From positions 1 to 64,000 of the forward strand of contig WTXI01000027.1 of the NCBI GenBank assembly GCA_022376515.1: a stretch of DNA of 64,000 bases, written 5' to 3'. The DNA comes from Lactifluus volemus. Its lineage: Eukaryota > Basidiomycota > Agaricomycetes > Russulales > Russulaceae. How positions within the stretch are numbered: the first letter of the stretch is position 1; every line of letters starts with the position of its first letter. Below, piece by piece: positions 48,449-59,438 of this stretch. A model generated the notes under the pieces. The model was not told the origin of the DNA, ran no database searches, and saw only the letters and a program-made list of their open reading frames with translations. The position numbers and the translations under genes are program-made.

Positions 48449-50157
48449 TCAATTTTCTCCACGACCCAATTTATCCAAGGAGCGCACACCCTGCTCGTAC
48501 CACTCATCTCTCGTCACCCAAAACTCTTCTCGTCCTTTCATGATGTCCGCCAAAACGGCACCCCCAAGGAAGACCATATGCTTCCTCCGCGGCGGATCCT
48601 CGATACGAATCTTGAATTTCTGAAAAAAGGTTATTTTAAAAAAAAAGTCAACAAACAATAAAAAAAAGTGCAAAAAGCGTACATTCAGACGCGAAGGGTC
48701 ACGATTGAGCACGCGCGTGAGGTACAGTTGCTTCATCTCTTTTTCGAGCCGGCTAGGGAGGCCGGGGTACATGCTCGAGCCGCCAGATAGCACGATGTGC
48801 TTGTACAATTCCGCGCGGGTATCGACCGCCGCACTTTGAATCGTCTCGAAAAGCATCTCCGCGACACCAGGTTGTTCAATGTCGACCAGGTGTGGCTGGA
48901 ACATGCACTCGGGCGCCTCGAAGCGCTCAGAGCTGACCTTGATCGTTCGACCATCGGGCAACTGACGGTCATGATAGTGGAAGTCAGACAGGTTGGAGAA
49001 CATGCATGGGTCTATCTCACCGTATAGCTCTCCACTAGCGTGGTGGTCTCTTCTGCCAATCGGGTGTCCATGTCGAGGTCATAGCTAGAGAGACCCCCGA
49101 TCAAAAAAACCCGTTTCAGTAACAGCACGCGATCGGCGACCAACTGAGGTGTGATAAAGCGTTTACCTGACATAGCAGAGCTTTTCCTTGATCTCTCGAA
49201 CAGTCTCAAAGTCGGCCGTACGGTTGAATGCATACCCGCGCATGAGAAGAAGCTTGATCAGATAGCGCGTGACGTCGCGCCCGGCGATATCGAGCCGCCT
49301 CGTGAGATGAGGTAGCGCAAAGCCATCATATACGGGAACGATATGCGTCACGCCATCGCCAGAGTCGACCACAACGCCGGTCGTCAAGCCTGCGGGAGTA
49401 CCACCCTTAGCATCGGGCTCTTGGCGAGACCTTCCCTCCCACCACCCCCATGCACCTTCACGACTGATCTCTATCGGCACTGACGTAGCAGCGGAGACAA
49501 AACCAACCAAACGAAAACACGCGCACGCGCGCGTGGAGACGCAACCAGGGTAGGGGGTGGGGGTGGGGGTGGGGGTATAGGGAGGAGGGTCGGAACGCAC
49601 CTTGCGCATAGAGCGTCAGTACCGCCTGAATGGCGACGTACACCCCCTGAAACCCATACTCTTCAAACATAACCTGACACATGCGCTGCCTGTTCGCCTT
49701 TGGGTTCATCGGTGGCTCGGTGAGGAGGACCTTGCGTCCTGCGGGATCGACGAGGAGTTTCTCAAAGAAAGTATAGTCCCAAAGATGCTTCATGTCTTCC
49801 CAGTTGCGTACGATACCGTGTTCCATCGGTTGCGTGACCTGCAGGTAATTGCGCAGCGCCGCCGCTTCATCCCCCACCATGATATCCTTGATGATGGCGT
49901 CCCCGACGCGCTCCTCGGCGCGCAGAATAGGTCGTCCTATCACGGATGGAAATACTGTGATACATTTCATATCAGAGAAACAAAACAAATACAAAAACTG
50001 CGGATGCCCTTACCATGCTCTGGAAAATTGGAGCCAGCGTATCCGACCTTGACAAACTATGTGGACACAAAGCTTTTATATAGGTTAATGACACTCGTTA
50101 AGAGAGAATGCCCACCCCTGTTCCATTATCTACCACTATAGGTACTGAGGGGTCCAT
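48449..50157 (-). CDS. ARP2: Actin-related protein 2 (Arp2/3 complex subunit)
   Basis: Nucleates branched actin filaments as part of the Arp2/3 complex at endocytic sites. The start [14 protein letters not shown] is a short first exon, followed by [112 protein letters not shown] and [20 protein letters not shown]. The nucleotide-binding motifs (DNGTG and DSGDGVTH) and SGG are intact. Introns are in phase. The one after LTLYAQ is about 200 bases and contains a C-rich tract (G-rich on the plus strand near 49550-49585). About 390 aa is expected, normal for the family. Confidence 0.95.
49540..49590 (+). repeat. G-rich tract in an ARP2 intron
   Basis: The plus strand carries several consecutive ggggt units followed by gggaggagggtcgg, within the large ARP2 intron. 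The pattern suits a G-quadruplex on the plus strand (the non-transcribed side has the C-rich intron). Only a potential is claimed. Confidence 0.7.
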
Positions 50158-50462
50158 GATGTCGAGTGCAGTTGTCGGACAAGTTAAGACCTGCGTGCCG
50201 CAGCGCCAGGGCCGATTACGTGGAAAGATCTTTACGTACGTACGCTTACAACGGCCACTCTCTTTCTTTTCCATACACTAGTCTCATTTTTTCTAAAATA
50301 CGTGTCTATGCTGGCACTCCATAAATCTACTAATACGTTGAAAACGTAGACATTCGAGCTTTTATCGTTCGTTTGATTATATCTGTCACGTGATTTATCC
50401 TGTTAAAGTCCTGTGACAACAGATTTCTGTCAAATGACGTACTCACAATCTAATGTACGAAG
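50158..50462. other. ARP2 upstream region / NLR-3 3' flank
   Basis: About 300 bases, AT-rich around 50280-50400. No gene seen. Confidence 0.5.
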
Positions 50463-53400
50463 TTAGTTGTGATCATGTACTGTACCCCAATTCGATCCGT
50501 GCGCAATGTTCGAGAGATCAAGCCGGGTCTCTTGCTTGCCTGAAATCCAGACAGTGCTGGGTCTATGAAGACACCGCCTGTGAAGTTCAGGAATCCAAAA
50601 AAGAAGTTCTTTCTTTTCTCCCGGGCCATATATCCAACCGTCACGATCGATGAGGGATTGGTCCATAAAATAGGAGCCATCCTGTGACAATGCAACAGAT
50701 CTGACTGATTTGGTGTGTCCACTAAATGAGCCTGTGATGACCTGTCCTGTTGCTGCATCCCACACACGAATTGTGCAATCACTCGAGGCTGATGCGATAT
50801 GCTGTCCATCCGGCGAGAATGCAACAGAATTGACAAGATCGGTGTGTCCAGTAAACGGGCCCACTACGACATGTCCTGTTGCTGCATCCCACACACGAAT
50901 CGTACGATCGGACGAGGCCGATGCGATATGCTGTCCGTCCGGCGAGAATGTAACAGAATTGACCCAGTCGGTGTGTCCAGTAAACGGGCCCACTACTACG
51001 ACATGTCCTGTTGTTGCATCCCACACGCGAATCGTACGATCGGACGAGGCCGATGCGGTACGCTGTCCGTCCGGCGAGAATACAACAGAATTGACCTGAT
51101 CGGTGTGTCCAGTAAACGGGCCTGCTACAACATGTCCTGTTGCTGCATCCCATACACGAATCGTGCGATCGCTCGAGGCCGATGCGATGCACTGTCCGTC
51201 CGGGGAGAATGCAACAGAATTGACCGATTCGGTGTGTCCAGTAAATGGGCCCGCTACGACATGTCCTGTTGCCGCATCCCACATGCGAATCGTGCGATCG
51301 GATGAGGCCGATGCGATATGCTGTCCATCCGGCGAGAATGCAATAGAATTGATCCAGTCGGTGTGTCCAGTAAACGGGCCCACTACGACATGTCCTGTTG
51401 CTGCATCCCACACACGAATCGTACGATCGGACGAGGCCGATGCGATATGCTGTCCATCCGGCGAGAATGTAACAGAATTGACTGATTGGGTGTGTCCAGT
51501 AAATGGGCCCGCTACGACATGTCCTGTTGCCGCATCCCACACGCGAATCGTGCAATCGAGCGAGGCTGAAGCGATACATTGTCCATCCGGCGAGAATGTA
51601 ACAGAATTGACCCAAGAGGTGTGTCCAGTAAATGAGCCCGCTACGACCTGTCCTGGTGCTGCACTCCACACACGAATCGTGCGATCAGACGAGGCCGATG
51701 CGATATGCTGTCCATCCAGCAAGAATGTAACAGAATTGACCCCGTCGGTGTGTCCAGTAAACGGGCCTGTCACTATCTGTCCTGTTGCTGCATCCCATAC
51801 ACGAATCGTGCGATCGGATGAGGCCGATGCGATACGCTGTCCGTCCGGCGAGAATGTAACAGAATTGACCCAGTCGGTGTGTCCAGTAAATGGGTCCGCT
51901 ATGACCTGTCCTGTTGCCGCATCCCACACGCGGATCGTGCTATCGAACGAGGCTGATGCGATACGCTGTCCGTCCGGCGAGAATGCAACAGACCTGACCC
52001 AGTCGGTGTGTCCAGTAAATGGGCCCGCTACGACCTGTCCTGTTGCTGCATCCCACACGCGAATCGTGTGATCGTTCGAGGCCGATGCGATATGCTGTCC
52101 GTCCGGTGAGAATGCAACAGAATTGATCCAACCGGTGTGTCCAGTAAATGGGCCCGCTACTACATGCCCTGTTGTAGAATCCCACACGCGAATCGTACGA
52201 TCGGATGAGGCCGATGCGATACGCTGTCCGTCCGGCGAGAACGCAACAGAGCTGACCCAGTTCGTGTGTCCAGTAAATGGGCCCGCTTCGACCTGTCCTG
52301 TTGCTGCATCCCACATGCGAATCGTGTGATCGTTCGAGGCCGATGCGATATGCTGTCCATCCGGTGAGAATGCAATAGAATTGATCCAACCGGTGTGTCC
52401 AGTAAATGGGCCCGCTACGGCATGTCCTGTCGCCGCATCCCACACGCGAATCGTGCAATCGTGCGAGGCCGATGCGATACGTTGTCCATCTGGTGAGAGC
52501 GCAACAGAAGTGACCTCGTCGTCATGTGCGTTAATAGTCATTTCCAGTACTGGCCAATGAGACAACTGCCCACGTTCAAAGGTCAATGTCTGAGAAAATC
52601 GGTGAAAGTATTGATTGAAGACAAGGGAAGAGCTTGGGGCGAAAGGGAGCGCAGAAACATAGATATGCGGAGCACTCCTGGCCACCGCCATTCCGAAGTA
52701 CCGCACAAACGTGGATGCGTCATTCACCAATTCCAACAGATTCTTTACCGCAGTTTGCGAACCCTATTTCAATTTTTCGCAAAAGTCACTACATGTCAAA
52801 TCGAATTATGGGATACACGTACCTCCCGCTGCAACCATATCAACAGAGATGACAATGCTGGTAAAGCAAGGCCCACACTGTTCTTCATGCTAAGAACTTC
52901 TAGCCAAAACAGAAACTTGTCCTCGAACAGGAATAGAAGTTTCGTGAACAAATCGTGCTCGAAAACGAGATGTTCTAGATGTTTGTCCCAGAAAATGCAG
53001 GAATACGATAGAGCAGGTGGAATGTGTTTGGAAATTCGAGATTCAACGTCTGGAACGTCGCTGTTGGCAAGATATGATGACTCCAGTTCGCAAATGTTGA
53101 ATTTAAGTTTATCAACCATTAAGCCAAGGCAAGAATGTGCTAATTGATGGTGGGCATTGTTGAGGTCGACATAAAACACACCACTCTTCTTATTCGTCAG
53201 AAAGTCGTAGAATGAGGTGTGGAGAGGAACGATCGGCTGCGTTCGATCAGATGATGCCACATTGCTCAGTAGCGAGCCAAGGTAAGAGAGAATTCCAAGA
53301 ACAAGCTCGGAATCGTCGGGGTCATCTTTGGAGGATGTATAGTGTCGCAGAGTGATCAGGGATTCGATGGAGAAGGGCTGGACCGCAGCAAGAAGCTGTC

Positions 53401-55224
53401 CCATTACGGACCGAAATACCGCATGTGCTTCAGGCGATTCGAAGTACTCCTTGAGAACTTCTTCGTATAAGTTGTCCAGGGGTCCTTGTCCAGTCTGCCC
53501 TCGAGCGTGTCCCAACAGGCGCTCTACGCACTGTGCCTTGCTAAGGCCAAGCCTGGCAGAGCTCTTTATGAACCCGCATGCAACGGCTGCCCATTGAAAG
53601 ACGCCCTCTGCCGCCTCTGTCAATCTGACACCATGGCCTTCGAACACGGCCGGAGGCAGCTCGCTTCGAAGATACACGCCAATATCTTGCTCCGTCTTGG
53701 CTAGTTCGGCATCATTTATGGAGAGAGTGCGAACAGACAATGCATTGGCGAATGCAGGTTCGATGCCATTCTCGGGCCTCGAGGTTATGAGAATACGGAA
53801 GTTTGACGGCAATTCAAAGAGGCGTTGAGCAAGAAGCGTGTGCAGTCCTCGTTCGTCGATAGAATCTCCACTCTCGTCCAACGCATCGATGACAATGAGG
53901 ATTGGATCGTCAAATTTCAGGTTCTTGAGCGGTTCAAGGAGAAGCCACTCAAAAAGTGTACGATAGTCTCGGGTGTTGCGAAGAGATAGATCTTCCTTAA
54001 TGGCCTTCCCAAGGGCGAGCTTGAATGCAGGGTCGTGGTTGGAGAGATCGCAAGCAAGTGTCGTGAAGAGCTGGTATGCCTTGCCTTTGGACCCTTCCCC
54101 TCGCCGAAAAGCAAAGTAAGAGCCGAGATACGTCTTCTTGAACCGACGTGCGACTTCATGTGCTATCGAAGACTTTCCGGTGCCGGCCTGGCCGAGGATG
54201 ATGAGGGTATGTTCAGATCCGGGATTCTTGACCCACTTGAAGATGTAGTCGAGAAAGTCGTGGCGTGTGCCTTCGAGACACCGCTTCTCATCGCCGAATG
54301 GCCAGCCTCCCGCGTAAGGCAATCCTCTGATGATTGCACCACATTCTGCGTGCTCATTGTCAGATTGACGATCCGACTCTCTTGGGACTAGAAAAACTAC
54401 CCACCTTCTAGTTCTTGGTTTGACAAGTTGCGATGTTGAGTGAGTTGTGGCAAGAGAAGGAAAAAATTCAGGTTGGCCTGCATAAACATTTGGAATGAGC
54501 GAAAGGGATAATGGTACTTCCGACGGACCTGGTATACTTGAAGAATGACCGACAATTTTGAATCATATTGTTTGACCTTCTTCAATAAATCGTTACGAAG
54601 AAGGAACATCTTGATTCCTTTCACTTTAGCACATTCTTTCAGCGCGGCGTGAATCCCGTGCAAGTCGCTTGATTCGGATTAGACCATGACATATCTGGTA
54701 AGAGGAAAAGGCACCTCTGAAAAGACTCAAAGATAGCGAGCAGGTCGGATGGCAGCTCTTCTAACTTCAAGCCATGGTTTTGGCACATATTGCCAACATT
54801 GACAATGACACTCCCAACTTTCACTAGTTTCTCCATCACCAGTTTCCACTCTCCCTTGCACTGCTTGACCTCCTTTTAAACTATCATCAACACAGAAGAC
54901 GTTTAAGGTCAGACGGGGCACTCACATCCCACATCTTGAGAGCCTGGAGAATGAGGCCCGCGGCCGGAGAGATATAGGGTATCTTTTTAGCCAAGGAACT
55001 GAGCTCCTTCAAGGCCGAAAGAGTTGGCTCTATCGCGCTAATCACAAGGTCAGTTCCTCCAGCGATCGGCTCGGATGAGGCAGGATTGGTAGGATTAGCA
55101 GCTTGACAAGGCACTTGTGAGCGATTGGAAACGACACATGAAAGTAGTACACACAGATGGGGTGGTCATTGCCGGAGTTGGGATTATGGGAGTTTGGAAC
55201 CCGTTTCCTCCAAGAGGGCGACAT
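50463..55224 (-). CDS. NLR-3: MLKL/HeLo-like N-terminus, NACHT, 14 WD40 repeats
   Basis: Close paralogue of NLR-2 with the same six-exon structure (55224-55155, 55113-54926, 54872-54715, 54667-54405, 54345-52823, 52763-50463), in phase, about 1500 aa. The start is MSPSWRKRVPNSHN. The helical N-terminus and NACHT (Walker A GQAGTGKSS, Walker B LIVIDALDESGD) are nearly the same as in NLR-2. The WD40 residues after HT and in ASASxDx differ repeat by repeat, and repeat 12 has one extra Val (HVVVVGPFTG). The C-terminal tail (FWIPELHRRCLH) is shared. NLR-3 probably recognises a different ligand through its WD40 face, while the output should be the same as for NLR-2. No stop or frame break is seen. 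Confidence 0.9.
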
Positions 55225-55290
55225 AGTTTTGAAGATGATGAGGGAGTGGAAATGCGGTGCCTGGCATCTATTTGCCCTCACACTCAGGCG
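50470..55290. repeat. Large duplication, copy 2 (partner 27940-32770)
   Basis: Same-orientation duplicate of the NLR-2 region about 22.5 kb away. Similarity fades just upstream of the ATG on the 5' side and at the stop codon on the 3' side. Confidence 0.9.
50725..52540 (-). repeat. WD40 coding array of NLR-3 (14 x 129 bp)
   Basis: Fourteen 43-44 codon units, highly homogeneous. The pairs (SR, NH, DC, LC and so on) in ASASxDxT and the residues after HT vary. SSDRTIR appears in most repeats of this gene, so the array is more uniform than that of NLR-2. Confidence 0.92.
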
Positions 55291-55917
55291 TCAGCCTGTT
55301 TCCTTAGACTCTTGTTCCAGATTAGTCAACCATCTTGTTCCATATTGTCAGCGTTAACGCAACAATCGCGTGCCCTCACTCAGGTGCAGTAACACCATCC
55401 CCGAATGATTTCTATGCACTAGCTTTCACAAGACCTCTCGTGAGTGGCAGCAAGCGCTGTTCGATCTTTACCAACAAATCGTACAAGTTTGTTCTCGGGC
55501 AGATGGTGCGTTTCCAAACCGCCGATCATTTTTAGTTTTTGAATAGCCATTTTTCACTGAAAGTAGAGGTAAGAGATCAAGTTGGCTGCGTCCAGTCTCT
55601 ACTCTATTGGGAATGGAATGTCGTCGCATATGAAAGGCCATTCGCACAGATGATCAGTTTGTGAACACCTTCTGATCTCCTCGGCTCTTCGTGAAAAAGC
55701 AGGTTTTATTGACGGTGCTGCGTTGACTGCTTCACACCTGCCCTGGCTTTTGCATTGCCAAATTTCTTGATGCAGCCACGACCTTGTCCACCCGGTTTCT
55801 GAATATCGAACTCCCACGACCTCCAATCCAATTGAACGCATTACTGTACGTACAGAACGAAAAGAATACAAATACATCACGCAGAAATCTCGCGGTTAGG
55901 GCCCTTCTCCGCCAACA
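55225..55917. other. NLR-3 upstream region with an unassigned plus-strand ORF
   Basis: A plus-strand ORF (55335-55535) reads TPSPNDFYALAFTRPLVSGS and could be one exon of an unknown or decayed gene. No partner exon is found. The NLR-3 promoter should lie within the first few hundred bases. Confidence 0.35.
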
Positions 55918-56064
55918 ACTTTCATACCAAGCTTTGCCCATCCGTCGTAGCCCGAATATATAACCAGCCCGAATCACGAAATCACCAAAGCGCTCTCCGT
56001 CGAGTCTCTCGAGGGCGTATCGTTTGATCATAGGATGAGAATGTCTCATCAGGGCCCTCTGTTC
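55918..56064 (-). pseudogene. Sulfite reductase hemoprotein (MET5-like) C-terminal fragment
   Basis: A single minus-strand piece reads ALMRHSHPMIKRYALERLDG then ERFGDFVIRAGYIF and RMGKAWYES. This matches the last residues of the sulfite reductase beta subunit (K-P-x-x-KRYALER, GE-x-FGDF-x-IRAGY). The siroheme and Fe-S cysteine segments and everything upstream are absent. It is a relic beside NLR-3, comparable to the squalene-epoxidase fragment upstream of NLR-1. Confidence 0.65.
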
Positions 56065-57101
56065 ATTTTGTTTAGTCGCTGCCCGTAGTATCCACCTCCA
56101 AGCAGCATCACATACGCGCCAACTGCTTTACCAACAAACAAATGCAACCTCTGAAGACTCGTGGGTCACATTGTTCATGCAAGCTGCAGTAATGAGACGG
56201 ATACAACCATTCGGACTCTGAGGGCAACCATGTCATGGTGCCGTCCGCGTCTTTATAGGCGAGGCCCTAGGCCTGCAGCGCCATGTACCCCAGCTTCAAG
56301 TTTTATACCATGTTCGCGTCCAAAACAAACAGGGCTCCTCTTCCAGCACAAGACATACATAAACACCGAGAACACGTCGTACGAAGCCAACAACCGGATC
56401 AGCGGCTAGTAACTTATTAATGAAGCTGAAATGCAAAAACTATACATTCTCTTTCGACGTTCGAAAAAAAAAGGATCATTTCACAAATATAAAGAATAGT
56501 GGGCGCAGCAGATGTTTCCGGCAACTATGACCACTGGCAGTCCATGGGTCGTGGCAGAAAAAAGAAATGGTTGACGCGTAGCCGTGTCGAAGCAAAGCAT
56601 AGCCTGAGGTTACATGATGACATCAGCACCAGCGTTTCTCCTTAGGCCTTAGGATTTAGCACCTGTATTTCTCCACCAAGGCTCGATTATGGCTGTGGCA
56701 ACAACAATTTGCATAAAAACCTAATAATGAATTTGTAACAGGGTAGCAGGTGGTACGATGACATTAACGCCAAAAACGTGTGGGTATCGAAGAAAAAAAA
56801 ATAGTGGTTTGCTCATTAAGAGCGGGCGGCGCACTTTTTTAAAAAAAAAGAGTGGCTTGCACAGCGAAATATAAACGCGTGCCAGAAAGACGCCGTTTCG
56901 GAATGGTCAGTTGTGAAAAAAAAAAAAAAACAAGGGGTAAGTGTAAGAGCGTACATCCCGTAACCAGGGGAAGGAAATGAAAATTCATCAGATCACAGGC
57001 GGGGTCGACCACGCCGAAAAAAAAAAATCAAGATAAAAGCGAGGCGGCTCCGTCAACCTGGACGTTGCATAATGTATCATTTAGAGTGTTCGAGCGATGC
57101 A
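56065..57101. other. Gene-poor region rich in poly-A runs
   Basis: About 1 kb with many runs of 8-15 A on the plus strand (56465, 56795, 56840, 56920, 57020). No ORF of note and no gene supported. The right end holds the 3' region of the next minus-strand gene. Confidence 0.5.
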
Positions 57102-58911
57102 TCATATACCGCCATAGGCGTCCTCCTCGTCATAGACGGTATCCGGTCGTTTGACTGCCTTGGCCTCTGCCTTGGGTTCCTTTGTGGCAGTTGGTTGCGT
57201 CTCAGCGGAGCTAGCGAGTGGGCTGCTCTTGAATTTCAACCCGGCCGGAGGTGGCGTGCGCAGATCCTTGAACTCAAGGCTAAAGGGCGAGGGAGTATTG
57301 TGTACACTCTGTGGAATAGGGACCTCAATCGACGCGACAGGGGAGAAGGATCGCTCAGTCATCCGTATCTCTGGCAGAGTGGGAGGGAGAGACGGAATAC
57401 GTGGAAACTGAGGAAAGTTGGGACTAGGGAGAGGCGAGTCGACATCCACTTCTTGGGAAGCGTCGGCAACAGACTCGGAGTGTTCGATATCTTGGCCCGA
57501 AAATGGAGAGTCGACAGGTAGGTTCTCATCTCGCGGAGGAAGGTCAGCATCAGAGGAGATTTTAATGTCGTTGCGTGGAGCACTGTATGGTTTCTCTGGG
57601 ACAGGAGGGGGGACTGGAGGCACAGGCAAGCCAAGTTGATTCGAGATCTCTGTATATTGTGCAGCTTGGAAGGAGTCACATTCGAACGCGACAGATCTGC
57701 ATAGTTCAGGTCATTTGTATTAGGAGCTGGACTGTATTGTCCACCTGCAACGGAGTTTTGACGAGCCCCCTCGGTTTGAACCATAGGATTCGACGGCTGC
57801 CTAGTGAGGGCCGGAGGCGGGGATGTGGGAGTAGCAAAATAAGTGTGACTATGGTAGTCGGGTACATTGCTCGAAACGGGGGAAGCCAAGATCTCCTGTG
57901 CATAAGGAGAGGAGTAAGGATTGGCCGAGGTGGGATTGACGATGTCACCGGGAGAGAAAGAGGATTGAGGATATTGGGTTGCACCATAGCCATTTCCATA
58001 ACCATTGTTGGGGTACATGTTGGGCAGGGGTGGTTGGCGGGAAGACATGGTTGGTGCATTATTCAAGTGGCGCTCGATCATGGTCGGAGGACGGGGGGAG
58101 CCAGAAGGCCTTGTGTTATAATGTCGGAGGGAACTGGGCTCATCTGTAAGGATGGTAGACTGCCTACGAGCGTCGGCACGGTTCCAAACCTCTTCAGTGA
58201 AAGCTTCATCTTCGTTACGGCGACATTTCCTCTGGAATAATACTATTATAGGTGATATCGTAGAAAGGAATAAATATGATACTGACCAGGAAGTAAACGG
58301 CGGCGGCCAGAATGCCGGCGGCTCCGAGAACTGCGGCGAGTACACCACCAACAATAACACCCGAAGAGACACCACCGACTGGAGTGGCAGAGGTGGTTGC
58401 ACTTGGGGTGACGGAAGAAGCTGCACCAAAAGCTGGCTGATCAGAGACTGTCTGGACGAGGGTGAAGGTAGACTTTGTCGAAGCCGGGGACAGACGCTAT
58501 AAAGGGGGTTATTAACACATTATTAGGCAAGGTATGGGCTCACGGTTGTCGGAGTAGCCGTCGTCGGGATAGCGGATGGAACACTGGATGTGGTCAAAGA
58601 GCTCGAAGTGGTTGAAAGAGCTGATGACGGTGACGACGAGGGGAAAGAAGAGGTAAGTGCTGAAGAGGTGTTAGACCCTCAAAGGGAAAATTGGTAGACC
58701 ACGTACAAGAGGAAGTAGCAACTGAGGAGGACGAAGAGTATAATGGGTTATCAAAGATAGTAAAAATATTGGGATCGATGAGAGGCGAAAGGGTGACTTG
58801 GTCGGAAAGAGCGGATGATGAGCTATCGCCAGTATTACCGTCTTGGTTCCGAGGGGGTTTCCTTGCCAAGAGAAAGTTGGTACGATGGTGACGCCTCGGG
58901 AACCGGGACAT
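57102..58911 (-). CDS. Single-pass membrane protein, Ser/Thr-rich ectodomain, Pro-rich tail
   Basis: Exons join from MSRFPRRHHRTNFLLARKPP (start 58911) through a Ser/Thr-rich segment (LTSSFPSSSPSSALSTTSSS, TTSSVPSAIPTTATP) and RLSPASTKSTFTLVQTV to one strong helix, SGVIVGGVLAAVLGAAGI. A basic stop-transfer (FQRKCRRNEDEAF) follows. The cytoplasmic tail of about 350 residues is Pro/Ser-rich, ending with KRPDTVYDEEDAYGGI. No classical signal peptide is seen on the chosen start, so an upstream alternative start is possible (an ORF extends to 59109). The layout is like fungal wall-stress sensors of the Mid2/Wsc type, but the sequence is too low in complexity to name a family. Confidence 0.7.
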
Positions 58912-59438
58912 GAGAACAAAAAGAAAGGAGATCAAAAAAAGAGGGGAATGTCCAAGGAGAGAGGTATAGGCCCTGAGGGGGAAAAAAAAAATTGACAAGG
59001 AGGAGGAGGAGGAGTAAAGGTGAACGGACGGGCTGCCCCGAGTTGAGGGAGGAGCTGAAACTGAAACTGGATAGAGTAGTACTGTATATGTCGCGTCAGC
59101 AACCATCATGATGACTAATCAATCAATCAAAAGTGGTCAACGCCGGCTCCGGCCGCGGGACAGGACCAGTCAATTATTATTATTGTCCCTTGTCGAACCT
59201 TTGTGTACCTCATACTTTGTCCCCTCGGGTCTCTGGCTTCCTCGTCCCAAGTCATCTTTAATTCCGCACATTAATATTCTCTTCCTCCTCACGTAACCAT
59301 ATCACCTCTTCTTATGTATCTAAAACGGGCGCTAATTCCCACTCTGTCGCAATGGCGACTGGTGACCCACGGCGTTGGAAAAGGATAATCTAATCACCTT
59401 GTCATTGATGTTCTCTCCACCAACTCCCCTTGCACTGC
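58912..59438. promoter_or_regulatory. Divergent promoter between two surface-protein genes
   Basis: 527 bases between a minus-strand and a plus-strand start. It includes an AT-rich stretch (59171-59183) and CT-rich leaders on both sides. No defined site is claimed. Confidence 0.5.

Noticed and set aside
51103..52071. 322-aa plus-strand ORF, and similar long ORFs across all three WD40 arrays
   Set aside because: The repeat unit is 129 bases, a multiple of 3, so any frame without a stop in one unit stays open in all. The products are repeats of CPVNGPATTCPVAASHTRIV-type sequence with no family and lie antisense to proven NLR exons.
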